Below, piece by piece: positions 1 through 6,177 of a stretch of 7,701 nt of DNA (position 1 is its first letter; the number at the start of each line of letters is the position of its first letter). The notes under the pieces were generated by a model that searched no databases, had not been told where the DNA came from, and worked only from the letters and a program-made list of their open reading frames with translations. Both the position numbers and the translations under genes were made by a program. The stretch spans positions 1-7,701 of the forward strand of contig JABDLW010000611.1 of assembly GCA_013001805.1 (NCBI GenBank). The letters are read 5' to 3'. This stretch comes from Saprospiraceae bacterium. Its GTDB lineage: Bacteria > Bacteroidota > Bacteroidia > Chitinophagales > Saprospiraceae.

Positions 1-2
1 GT

Positions 3-416
3 TTATTACAAAGGGATGGAAATCTTGTTGCTGCCGACGGAACTTCCGATTTAACACTAAAAATTGGAAAAGGACAGTATTATTTGGCCTTGAATCATCG
101 CAACCATTTGGGAATGATGTCCGCTGGTCCGATTTCTATGGGTTACACCGCAACAACACCCATCGATGCATCACTCCTGACCTTCACGACTTACGGAATC
201 AATGCGACAAAGACCATGTCGGGGAAACAGGTGATGTGGACAGGAGATGCTGATGCAACGGGTATCATCGATTCGGGAGACCGTGGCGCCACATGGAACA
301 ACCGAAATGATCAAAGCTACAATTTGAGTGATTGCAGCCTCGACGGAATAACCGATTCGGCCGACCGGGGAATTACCTGGAACAATCGAAATCTTATTGA
401 ACAATTACCCAATTAA
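3..416 (+). CDS. C-terminal part of a secreted protein with two dockerin-like repeats (5' end outside window)
   Basis: The reading frame is open from the left edge (first full codon at base 3), so this is the last 137 residues of a longer protein; no internal start is needed. The fragment opens with a beta-rich stretch containing LLQRDGNLVAADGTSDLTL and YYLALNHRNHLG, a type often seen just before the C-terminus of large Bacteroidota surface or adhesin-like proteins. It ends with two 21-residue repeats, each an acidic 12-residue loop (D-x-D/S-x-T/D-G-x-x-D-x-x-D) followed by RGxTWNNRN. The loop spacing matches the calcium-binding loop of type I dockerins, though position 5 of the first loop is Thr instead of Asp/Asn. 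No T9SS type A domain follows; the protein stops eight residues after repeat two. Only 14 bases separate it from the next gene, so co-transcription is likely. The function of the missing N-terminal part is unknown. Confidence 0.85.
   Translation, partial: LLQRDGNLVAADGTSDLTLKIGKGQYYLALNHRNHLGMMSAGPISMGYTATTPIDASLLTFTTYGINATKTMSGKQVMWTGDADATGIIDSGDRGATWNNRNDQSYNLSDCSLDGITDSADRGITWNNRNLIEQLPN
246..392 (+). repeat. Tandem dockerin-like repeat pair (246-308 and 330-392)
   Basis: Two 63-base units, 84 bases apart start to start, encode matching 21-residue segments: an Asp-rich loop, then DRGATWNNRN in the first and DRGITWNNRN in the second. The repeats are visible at DNA level too (GATTCGG, GACCG, TGGAACAA, CGAAAT recur in register). 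By analogy with dockerins, each loop may bind one calcium ion; Asp at loop positions 1, 9 and 12 is kept in both copies. Whether the pair acts as a protein-docking module or only as a C-terminal stability module cannot be told from sequence. Confidence 0.8.
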
Positions 417-430
417 AAACCCGTGATTCA

Positions 431-1540
431 ATGAGACATTTTATCATTTTTTTACTACTCATCCCGATCGATCTTCTGGGGCAGATAGAGGTTACATTGA
501 CGGTCGAAAATCAATATGGTGATGGCAATAGTTTCTTTTTCGACATCTTCCTAACCCGCACTTCAGCAGCTGGCTCAGGTGATGTTTATTTGGGCAATTC
601 AGACTTTGTCCTGAATTTTAATGACGCGAATTTTCAGGCACCTACCGTGCAAAAGGAAGGTTCTTCTCCAGGTTACAACAGTTTTAAACCGACTGACAGC
701 AATCCTACCAATGATCTGATCACACAAATAAATTATTTTGATAATGCCACAGCCAATGTCATCAATGATCAAATAGTCATTAATCTCAATGGACCATCAC
801 CCAGCGATGAAAGTAGTTTCAATTCTCGCGTGGCTAAAATCGACGCAAACTCTTCCGTGCACAGATTAGGTCGATTTCGTATCACTGGTATTTCCAATCC
901 CAGTGGAACCGCCGGACTCACTTGGCAGACTTCGGGTAATGGCCTCAAAACAAAGGTGCAATCCCTTGATCATATGTCACCTTTTAATACCACGGAAATC
1001 ACTGTAAATGCCATTAATCCATCAGATGCTGCCTTACCGGTTAATTTGATTTCATTTAAAGCTCAGATTGTCGACAAACAAAAGTCAAAATTAATCTGGC
1101 AAACTGCTTCAGAAATTAATAATGAAGGATTTTCCATAGAAAGAAAAAATGGCACTCTTGCCTGGACTAAAATTGGATTTGTTCCCGGGAAAGGTAGTTC
1201 CTCTCAAAAGGCCTCATACGAGTTTATCGATCCGGCGCCAATCCTGGCTCTAAACTATTACCGACTAGCGCAAATCGATTTTGACGGCACCATAAATTAC
1301 AGCCATATTGAGAGTCTAAATTTTACCCGGCAACAGAAATTCAGGGCGTATCCTAATCCCGTAAGACAGGTCCTCAACATTGATGGTTTAGATAAAACAC
1401 CATTCCTGATCTACGATGGCCAGGGAACTTTGTATCAGAAAGGAATATTAATGGATCAATCGATTGACGTCTCCGGCTTAACTCCAGGTATATATTTATT
1501 ATTTATTGATACCGAACCAATAAAATTTATTAAATGGTAG
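431..1540 (+). CDS. Secreted protein with cohesin-like N-terminal module and T9SS type A sorting domain
   Basis: A 369-residue exported protein. Residues 1-18 form a short signal peptide (MRHFIIFLLL, cleavage probably near LLGQ). Residues 20-195 form a beta-rich module with FDIFLTRT, GDVYLGNSDFVLNFN, NLNGPSPSD and HRLGRFRITGI, shared with the next gene; its layout resembles a cohesin or Ig-like sandwich, which is my inference. Residues 203-297 (LPVNLISF, IWQTASEINNEGFSIER, NYYRLAQIDFDGT) match the fibronectin-III-like segment that often precedes T9SS tails. Residues 304-369 are the sorting domain: FRAYPNP, then IYDGQG, then SGLTPGIYLLFID and a basic FIKW end. T9SS cargo is normally moved across the outer membrane, the tail is removed, and the protein is released or anchored to surface lipopolysaccharide. 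The stop overlaps the start of the next gene. No catalytic motif was seen, so binding or structural work is more likely than enzymatic activity. Confidence 0.9.
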   Translation: MRHFIIFLLLIPIDLLGQIEVTLTVENQYGDGNSFFFDIFLTRTSAAGSGDVYLGNSDFVLNFNDANFQAPTVQKEGSSPGYNSFKPTDSNPTNDLITQINYFDNATANVINDQIVINLNGPSPSDESSFNSRVAKIDANSSVHRLGRFRITGISNPSGTAGLTWQTSGNGLKTKVQSLDHMSPFNTTEITVNAINPSDAALPVNLISFKAQIVDKQKSKLIWQTASEINNEGFSIERKNGTLAWTKIGFVPGKGSSSQKASYEFIDPAPILALNYYRLAQIDFDGTINYSHIESLNFTRQQKFRAYPNPVRQVLNIDGLDKTPFLIYDGQGTLYQKGILMDQSIDVSGLTPGIYLLFIDTEPIKFIKW

Positions 1541-2367
1541 GGATCTTAAATAAGGCTGCACGAAGAATCTACCTGGTATTTATGGTGACATCTTTCATTT
1601 TTATGTCAACTCATTTCTCTTGGGCACAGAAAGTGGCATTTCTCACCATCGAAAATCAAATGCCGGTTGGTACAGATTATTATTTTGATATTTATTTAAC
1701 CCGTTCATCCGATATAATACTTGGTGATATATATCTGGGTCATGCTGATTTCATAATTGCCTTCAACCAGGCGCTTTTTAATAATCCCACTCTGACGAAA
1801 GTCAACCCTTCACCGGGCAATTGCACTTTTCAACCCACAGTGAGTGACGCGAACAATGATTTAATTACCCGGGCAAATTATTTTGATAACTCTGTTCCCA
1901 TGATTATGGATGATCTCCTGGTGATTAATTTAAATGGCCCGTCACCTGGTGATCAAATTACTTTTAATACTCGAGTGGCTAAAATAGATGATGCCGTTTC
2001 TATGCATCGCCTGGGCACTTTTAAAATATCTGGCTTAGTGGATCCCAATAGCGATCCGGATCTAAAGTGGAAAACGAAAGGCACCGGATTGACAACCAAA
2101 GTCTCTTCCCTGGTCAATATAAGTCCCTTTACCTCGGGTTTGATAGATCTGGAGACAGACACCAATACCTGTCCCGATTCACTAGGCATGAGCATTCCTC
2201 CCCTGCTCTCCGGCCAATACCAGGCTGCAGTCGAGATCACCTTGGGGGCAGCGGTGCAGGCGGGCGCAACAATAACCCTGACGGCAGGTAATCACTTTGA
2301 ATGCTTGCCAAATTTTGCCGTGCCACTGGGGACGACAGTAGAAATGAGTATCCAGGGTTGTCAGTGA
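1534..2367 (+). CDS. Secreted paralogue of the preceding protein with a 3-coathanger-stack (GCx-COOH) C-terminus
   Basis: A 277-residue exported protein whose start overlaps the previous stop by 7 bases, suggesting translational coupling. This start is preferred because it gives the signal peptide a basic n-region (NKAARR) before the hydrophobic stretch and a WAQ cleavage site near residue 32; starting at Met17 would lose it. Residues 33-207 repeat the upstream protein's first module: FDIYLTRSS, GDIYLGHADFIIAFN, NYFDN, INLNGPSPGD, RVAKIDD, HRLGTFKISG. The fibronectin-like and T9SS parts are replaced by residues 213-277, which read CPDSLGMSIPPLLSGQYQAA, later VQAGATITLTAGNHFECLPN, and end in IQGCQ. 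That ending, with Cys next to last, fits the Bacteroidota C-terminal '3-coathanger stack' (GCX_COOH) domain as I remember it. That domain occurs on exported proteins and may be a sorting or anchoring tail. No enzyme motif is visible. Confidence 0.88.
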   Translation: MVGILNKAARRIYLVFMVTSFIFMSTHFSWAQKVAFLTIENQMPVGTDYYFDIYLTRSSDIILGDIYLGHADFIIAFNQALFNNPTLTKVNPSPGNCTFQPTVSDANNDLITRANYFDNSVPMIMDDLLVINLNGPSPGDQITFNTRVAKIDDAVSMHRLGTFKISGLVDPNSDPDLKWKTKGTGLTTKVSSLVNISPFTSGLIDLETDTNTCPDSLGMSIPPLLSGQYQAAVEITLGAAVQAGATITLTAGNHFECLPNFAVPLGTTVEMSIQGCQ

Positions 2368-2503
2368 CGAGAATACTAGATGGGAAAGCAAAGGCCCGTA
2401 CCTTATCCACTAAATACAGCCCAGAAGCACTTGGCCGGCTGAGTCAGGTTGTTATCCTATGGTGTCAAAATGATTTGGGTAATTCCAAAAAATTTCGGCC
2501 GTC
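2368..2503. other. Convergent intergenic gap
   Basis: This gap lies between two genes that end facing each other. I see no credible coding sequence. The only structure is a weak hairpin, TTTGG (2474-2478) with CCAAA (2485-2489), next to A-rich DNA that would read as a short U-run on the minus strand. It could help end the minus-strand transcript arriving from the oxidoreductase operon, but five base pairs is little. No clear terminator is seen for the plus-strand genes. Confidence 0.4.
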
Positions 2504-3850
2504 TCAGATCACTGGTTGCCAACCCGGTTCATAAGTTCTGCTCCAGAGTTTTTCCGCCTCCGGGTTTCCAACGATATGGCCATTAGCCGGATTGATCTGC
2601 AATCCACTTTGGGTGCGATGGGCAATATTACCCAATTGACAAAGCAACACACTTTTGTGGCCACCTTCGATTTCACTGTTAGGTGGATTCCCATCACGAA
2701 TGGCATCGAGGAAATTTTCAATATGACCCAGGTCCATGCGTAAGCCTGGTCCATAAGTGTTTTGCTGATTGTGTTCTTTTCCATCCTCAGCCGAGATCTG
2801 CTTGATTACTTTGGGCTGGCGATCATTATCATATACCGTGTAGGCGTTGCCACTTTCCAACACGATAGAACCTCCATCACCGTGAAAGGTCACTCCCGCT
2901 GACTGACCATGTACGGGCAAACGGTTGCAACTGCGACTTTCCCAGGTCATGCTTTTTTCATCGCCAAAATTGATACTTATGGTCTGGGTATCCGGTGGTT
3001 GCCAGTCATCCCGGTAGTGGAATCTGCCTCCGGTAGACACCACGTACGAGGGATAATCAACCTGCAGACCCCAGCGCATTAAATCCAGGAAATGCGTTCC
3101 ATTGTTGAGAGCCTCGCCGGTTCCCCAATGCCAAAACCAGTGCCAGTTGTACGGATGCAGGTTATCCTGATATTCCTTACGTGGTGCTGGTCCTTGCCAG
3201 AGATCAAAATCAAGTTCGGCTGGTGATGATTGCTTCTTGCCATAACCAATCGGCTGCCGGCCATTGACATACCAAGCATTTGCATAGTATACATTTCCGA
3301 TCAAGCCACTATGAATATCAGCGATGCAAGCCTGCACATTTGACCATGTGCGTCGCTGGTTGCCCATTTGTACCACCCGGTTATGTTTTTTGGCGGCTTC
3401 CACCAGCCATTCACCTTCCTGCGGATTGTGACTACAGGGCTTCTCTACATAGACATGTTTTCCAGCCTCACAAGCCATAATTGCCGCTGGTGCATGCCAA
3501 TGATCCGGAGCAGCAATAGCTAAGGCATCCAGTGCGGGATCTTCCAGAACTTTTCTCAGGTCTTTTTCCACCTTTGGGACAAGATCCTGATATTTGGCAA
3601 TGTCAGCCAGTACATCCGCTACACATCTGCTATCCACTTCACATATATACGTGATCTCACTATTTTCAGCGGCGGCAAAGGCGTTGGCTAAAGCACGGCC
3701 CCGGTTACATACACCCATAATTGCTACCTGCATCTTGTCTGCCACTTTTCTCTTTTTCAAAATATTAAAAGGTTGGATCACCCCACCCATCGCGGCCGTA
3801 GCCAGAGCAGAATCCTTAATAAATTGACGTCTATTTTTTCGTGCTTTCAT
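2504..3850 (-). CDS. Gfo/Idh/MocA family oxidoreductase with Tat-type signal
   Basis: A 448-residue NAD(P)-dependent oxidoreductase, a normal length for the exported, C2-type branch of the family common in Bacteroidota and Planctomycetota. The N-terminus has a twin-arginine signal (NRRQFIKDSALATAAMGG, residues 6-23), pointing to folded export to the periplasm. The Rossmann domain follows: VAIMGVCNRGRALANAF (42-58), an acidic end to the second strand (CEVDS, 70-74) that favours NAD over NADP, PDHWHAP (115-121) and the family hallmark EKP (136-138). The catalytic-domain motif GTHFLDLMRWG (251-261) holds the conserved His253. Family members oxidise, reduce, epimerise or open glycosides through a 3-keto intermediate; the substrate here is unknown. 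It is probably the last gene of a three-gene minus-strand operon, 35 bases after the VOC gene. Confidence 0.92.
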   Translation of the reverse strand: MKARKNRRQFIKDSALATAAMGGVIQPFNILKKRKVADKMQVAIMGVCNRGRALANAFAAAENSEITYICEVDSRCVADVLADIAKYQDLVPKVEKDLRKVLEDPALDALAIAAPDHWHAPAAIMACEAGKHVYVEKPCSHNPQEGEWLVEAAKKHNRVVQMGNQRRTWSNVQACIADIHSGLIGNVYYANAWYVNGRQPIGYGKKQSSPAELDFDLWQGPAPRKEYQDNLHPYNWHWFWHWGTGEALNNGTHFLDLMRWGLQVDYPSYVVSTGGRFHYRDDWQPPDTQTISINFGDEKSMTWESRSCNRLPVHGQSAGVTFHGDGGSIVLESGNAYTVYDNDRQPKVIKQISAEDGKEHNQQNTYGPGLRMDLGHIENFLDAIRDGNPPNSEIEGGHKSVLLCQLGNIAHRTQSGLQINPANGHIVGNPEAEKLWSRTYEPGWQPVI

Positions 3851-3885
3851 AATTAATTAAAGTAGTAAAAGATAAAAAAATATAT

Positions 3886-4278
3886 CTACTCCGTGATTTC
3901 GATACGATTTCCTTCCGGATCCAGGATGACACTTTCGTAATATCCATCTCCGGTTACTCTGGGTGCTCCAATCATCGCGTAACCTGCGTCAATCAGAGAC
4001 TGAGTGAGGGCATCTACTTGATGCCGGCTACCTACAGACATGGCAAAATGGGCTATACCCAAATGCTGATCGATTTCTCCTGTTGTCAAAGCTTCTGGCT
4101 TATGCATGATTTCGAGGCGCGCACCGGAATGAAATGATAGAAAATAAGAGGAAAAGTTTTTTCGGGGATTAAAATATTTCTCACCGGCAGACGCGTCAAA
4201 ATATTTTTCATAAAAGTTTTTCATTTCTTCCAAATCTTTAACCCAAATGGCCAGGTGCTCAATGTGCATCATCTCCAT
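3886..4278 (-). CDS. VOC (glyoxalase/bleomycin-resistance fold) family protein
   Basis: A small cytoplasmic-type protein of about 130 residues, the usual size for a single-chain two-module VOC protein. It starts IEHLAIWVKDLEEMKNFYEKYFD and ends DPEGNRIEITE, both hallmarks of glyoxalase-I-like folds. All four expected metal-ligand positions are filled: His8, Glu56 (ARLEIMH), His77 (IAHFAMSV) and Glu127, so divalent-metal binding is likely. VOC enzymes include lactoylglutathione lyases, epimerases and dioxygenases; sequence alone does not choose. The frame is open further upstream to an ATG at 4320, but that would add 14 residues unlike the family and overlap the upstream gene by 35 bases. The ATG at 4278, 7 bases after the upstream stop, is preferred; ATGs at 4272 and 4269 are also possible. 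Its place between two oxidoreductases suggests a step on the same substrate, such as epimerisation or rearrangement of a keto intermediate (inference). Confidence 0.88.
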   Translation of the reverse strand: MEMMHIEHLAIWVKDLEEMKNFYEKYFDASAGEKYFNPRKNFSSYFLSFHSGARLEIMHKPEALTTGEIDQHLGIAHFAMSVGSRHQVDALTQSLIDAGYAMIGAPRVTGDGYYESVILDPEGNRIEITE

Positions 4279-4285
4279 TCCAGCT

Positions 4286-5263
4286 TTACATGACAGAAGC
4301 CAGGGAGACTGCAGCCCCATTCTCCTTTCTACTTTGGTCTGCTGCGGTCATAAAGGCGAATATCTCAACGGTTTCCTGAGGATCGATCGGAACTACTCCA
4401 GTCTTAAAAAATTTTAGAATCTCCACCACCAGATGTTGGTATCCTTCATACTGTCCCACCGGAGCTATGCCTTCAGTCCCGAAAGCAACACCTCCGTAAC
4501 CGCCCTTCTCGCTACGAATTCCCCGGAATGTTCCAATACGCCCATTTTCCCATTCTCCGACCACCACCTCCATATTATCCCGGAAGATCCTGCGTACCTG
4601 CTTGCAACCCTTACCCATTACAGTATAAAGGGCCTCCACCCCGTGGATTCCGTACCAAAACAAATCCGGATGTGTTTTTTCCAGCTTGGCAGGAGAATAA
4701 GTGTCCGCACCCAATATATCGCCAATTTTGCCATTTGCTACCTCCTGGGTGGATGGTGAATATCTCAGGGAGGAAGCACTAAAAACTGGTACTTCATGCT
4801 TCTCCGCCGTCTTAAAGATAGCCACGGTATCTTCCAGGCTAGCGGCGATCGGCTTATCAATAAAAACAATCTTTCCTGACTCAAATACCTCAGTTGCCTG
4901 CTCCAAATGTAACCGTCCATCATTGGTCTCAAGAAGTACCGCATCCACTTCATCCAGCAGTGATTTAATGGAGTCAGTAATGCTCACACCCAATTTTTTA
5001 ATGTCTTCAATGTATCCGGGAATTCGACTGACACTAGATTCAATATCCCGGCTTCCCTGGGGGTACGCATGTGTAACAATGAATCCACTATCCTGCCCAT
5101 CCGGCGGTTGGTTTATGATTTTGGAAAATGCGATGGCATGTGAGGTATCCAAGCCAATTACTCCGATTTTTATCTTTTCCATTTCACTCGAATAAAGAGG
5201 ATGAGCGAGATAACTCAGTCCGGCTCCCGCCAGCAGATCATTAAATTGTCTTCTATGCATCAT
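4286..5263 (-). CDS. Gfo/Idh/MocA family oxidoreductase of the GLDTSH type
   Basis: A 325-residue protein and first gene of the probable minus-strand operon. The N-terminus (MHRRQFNDLLAGAGLSYLA) resembles a short twin-arginine signal, so it may be exported; either of two adjacent ATGs (5263 or 5260) could be used. The Rossmann domain begins KIKIGVIGLDTSHAIAFSK (31-48), where the usual glycine-rich loop is replaced by GLDTSH. LLETNDGRLHLEQA (110-123) and FIDKP (134-138) follow, with DKP standing in for the common EKP. The second domain has WYGIHGVEALYTVMG (203-217), where His207 is the likely catalytic His in an HxxE rather than HxxD setting. The GLDTSH form is known to me as a recurrent subgroup in Bacteroidota and Planctomycetota genomes, with no assigned substrate that I can recall. 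The stop lies just upstream of the VOC start, so the two are almost certainly co-transcribed. Confidence 0.88.
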   Translation of the reverse strand: MMHRRQFNDLLAGAGLSYLAHPLYSSEMEKIKIGVIGLDTSHAIAFSKIINQPPDGQDSGFIVTHAYPQGSRDIESSVSRIPGYIEDIKKLGVSITDSIKSLLDEVDAVLLETNDGRLHLEQATEVFESGKIVFIDKPIAASLEDTVAIFKTAEKHEVPVFSASSLRYSPSTQEVANGKIGDILGADTYSPAKLEKTHPDLFWYGIHGVEALYTVMGKGCKQVRRIFRDNMEVVVGEWENGRIGTFRGIRSEKGGYGGVAFGTEGIAPVGQYEGYQHLVVEILKFFKTGVVPIDPQETVEIFAFMTAADQSRKENGAAVSLASVM

Positions 5264-5351
5264 GGTATTGGCCTATTAAATTAAAAGTTTTACAAATTTC
5301 TTTTTACACGATTTTTTGTTTAATTCGCCGACTTTTTTTCCGGTTAAGTAA

Positions 5352-5396
5352 ACTAATTTAGTCAATCTATTCCTCATTTCTCAATCGTAATTACGA
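5352..5396. promoter_or_regulatory. Two small dyads upstream of the oxidoreductase operon
   Basis: Two inverted repeats sit about 90-135 bases before the start of the first oxidoreductase gene. One is ACTAA-T-TTAGT (5352-5362); the other is a perfect 12-base palindrome, TCGTAATTACGA (5385-5396). They lie between the operon and the terminator of the DUF2911 gene, where an operator would be expected. I could not place a convincing Bacteroidota promoter (TTG plus TAnnTTTG) beside them, and short AT-rich palindromes arise by chance, so this stays tentative. Confidence 0.25.
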
Positions 5397-5421
5397 AACC
5401 TTCTTGAACCGACTATGTAGC

Positions 5422-5456
5422 AAAAAAAAAGCCGCAGGAGAAATCGGCGGCTTTTT
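5422..5456 (-). terminator. Intrinsic terminator of the DUF2911 gene
   Basis: A GC-rich stem GCCGC (5431-5435) pairs with GCGGC (5447-5451) and is extended by A:T pairs on both sides to ten base pairs, with an 11-base loop. Read on the minus strand, the stem is followed by nine U residues (complement of the A-tract 5422-5430). It begins 22 bases after the DUF2911 stop, the right place to end that transcript and separate it from the oxidoreductase operon downstream. The plus strand also has a T-run after the stem, so it could act in both directions. Confidence 0.85.
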
Positions 5457-5478
5457 CAATTCTATATTTTTCCCGAGC

Positions 5479-6006
5479 TTACTTCACACCCAACTTAACA
5501 CCCACATATGTATTTCCCCAGACGAGATCAAGCGTGGCACTGTCATCTCTCAAGTTCCCAACGTCGATCAGGAATGTTTCTACCTCGCAGTCGATTTTTT
5601 GTGCTGCTGAAGTAACCATCAGAGCGGGATCTTTACTGGTATAGGTATTAAATCCATTTTCTGCGAAAGGGTAAAAGTAAATCCCCCAGGATTCCATGCC
5701 TGGTTTGGTCAATAGTGCATAAGTACCTGCGGCAAGTGATTTACCTTCAACCATGACGTCTTTGCTAAAGCTAACTTTGGTGGCTGCGTTAGCACCCGTG
5801 CGCCAAAACTCACCATACTTGTGCATGTCCGGAAAGATCGTCCTTCCTTTCAGAGACGGTCGGGAATACTCCACAGTAATTTCCGTAGTTCCTGCCATCT
5901 GGACCAATTTAGATGACGGCGAAGGTGAGGGTGAATCCTGGGCCATCAAGGATAAACTTCCCAGTAAAAATGCTGGTACAAGTAGTAAAGTGAACAGTTT
6001 TTTCAT
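5479..6006 (-). CDS. DUF2911 domain-containing exported protein
   Basis: A 175-residue protein when started at the ATG at 6006. That start is chosen because it opens with MKKLFTLLLVPAFLLGSL, a typical Sec signal peptide ending near LMAQ (residue 23); the open frame continues 22 codons upstream, but those residues would precede a complete signal. A Ser/Pro linker (DSPSPSPSS, 24-32) leads into the domain. The DUF2911 hallmarks are EYSRPSLKGRTIFPD (46-60), YGEFWRTGANAATKVSFSKD (64-83), then LAAGTYALLTKPG and the late LDLVWGNTYVGVKL. DUF2911 proteins are frequent in Bacteroidota, are usually exported, and have no agreed function. It is followed by its own terminator and lies divergent from the sulfatase gene, so it is probably a single-gene transcript. 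Confidence 0.92.
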   Translation of the reverse strand: MKKLFTLLLVPAFLLGSLSLMAQDSPSPSPSSKLVQMAGTTEITVEYSRPSLKGRTIFPDMHKYGEFWRTGANAATKVSFSKDVMVEGKSLAAGTYALLTKPGMESWGIYFYPFAENGFNTYTSKDPALMVTSAAQKIDCEVETFLIDVGNLRDDSATLDLVWGNTYVGVKLGVK

Positions 6007-6065
6007 TATCAATAAAAGTTTAATTAAGCAATGTAGTGTAAACGGTGTATAGATAAGGATTATTT

Positions 6066-6107
6066 CTAACATTGGCTCAATTCCTGAGTGCGAAACTAAC
6101 GTTGGCT
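6066..6107. promoter_or_regulatory. Direct repeat in the divergent DUF2911/sulfatase intergenic region
   Basis: CTAACATTGGCT (6066-6077) and CTAACGTTGGCT (6096-6107) differ at one base of twelve and start exactly 30 bases apart, close to three turns of the helix, so both would face the same side of the DNA. They sit 60-101 bases from the DUF2911 start and 71-112 bases from the sulfatase start. A pair of binding sites for a regulator serving one or both genes is a reasonable guess. No clear promoter boxes were found on either strand of this 171-base gap. Confidence 0.35.
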
Positions 6108-6177
6108 ACCCAGACATCACAGGCTCCTTAAAGACATTTGGAACACTTTTGATTGCGAAATCACTATTTTGTTTAGC

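Noticed and set aside
2301..2534. Open frame of 77 codons across the convergent gap on the plus strand
   Set aside because: It overlaps the ends of two solid genes, shows no motif or start context, and is best seen as a chance frame.
3886..4320. Longer VOC protein starting MGLQSPWLLSCKAG, which contains a lipobox-like LLSC
   Set aside because: The stretch is too short for a signal, lacks a basic n-region, overlaps the upstream gene by 35 bases and is unlike the family's usual start.
4701..5195. Long open frame (164 codons) on the plus strand, antisense to the first oxidoreductase gene
   Set aside because: Its translation has no recognisable motif and mirrors the codon pattern of a well-supported gene on the other strand.
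6007..6072. Longer DUF2911 protein starting 22 codons further upstream
   Set aside because: The Met at 6006 begins a complete and typical signal peptide (MKKLFTLLLV), so the extra residues are most likely untranslated leader.
6129..6177. Bacteroidota-type promoter for the sulfatase (TATTTTG and TTTTG sequences)
   Set aside because: The -7-like box lacks one base of TAnnTTTG, no TTG lies at the right distance, and the transcript would start almost at the ATG.
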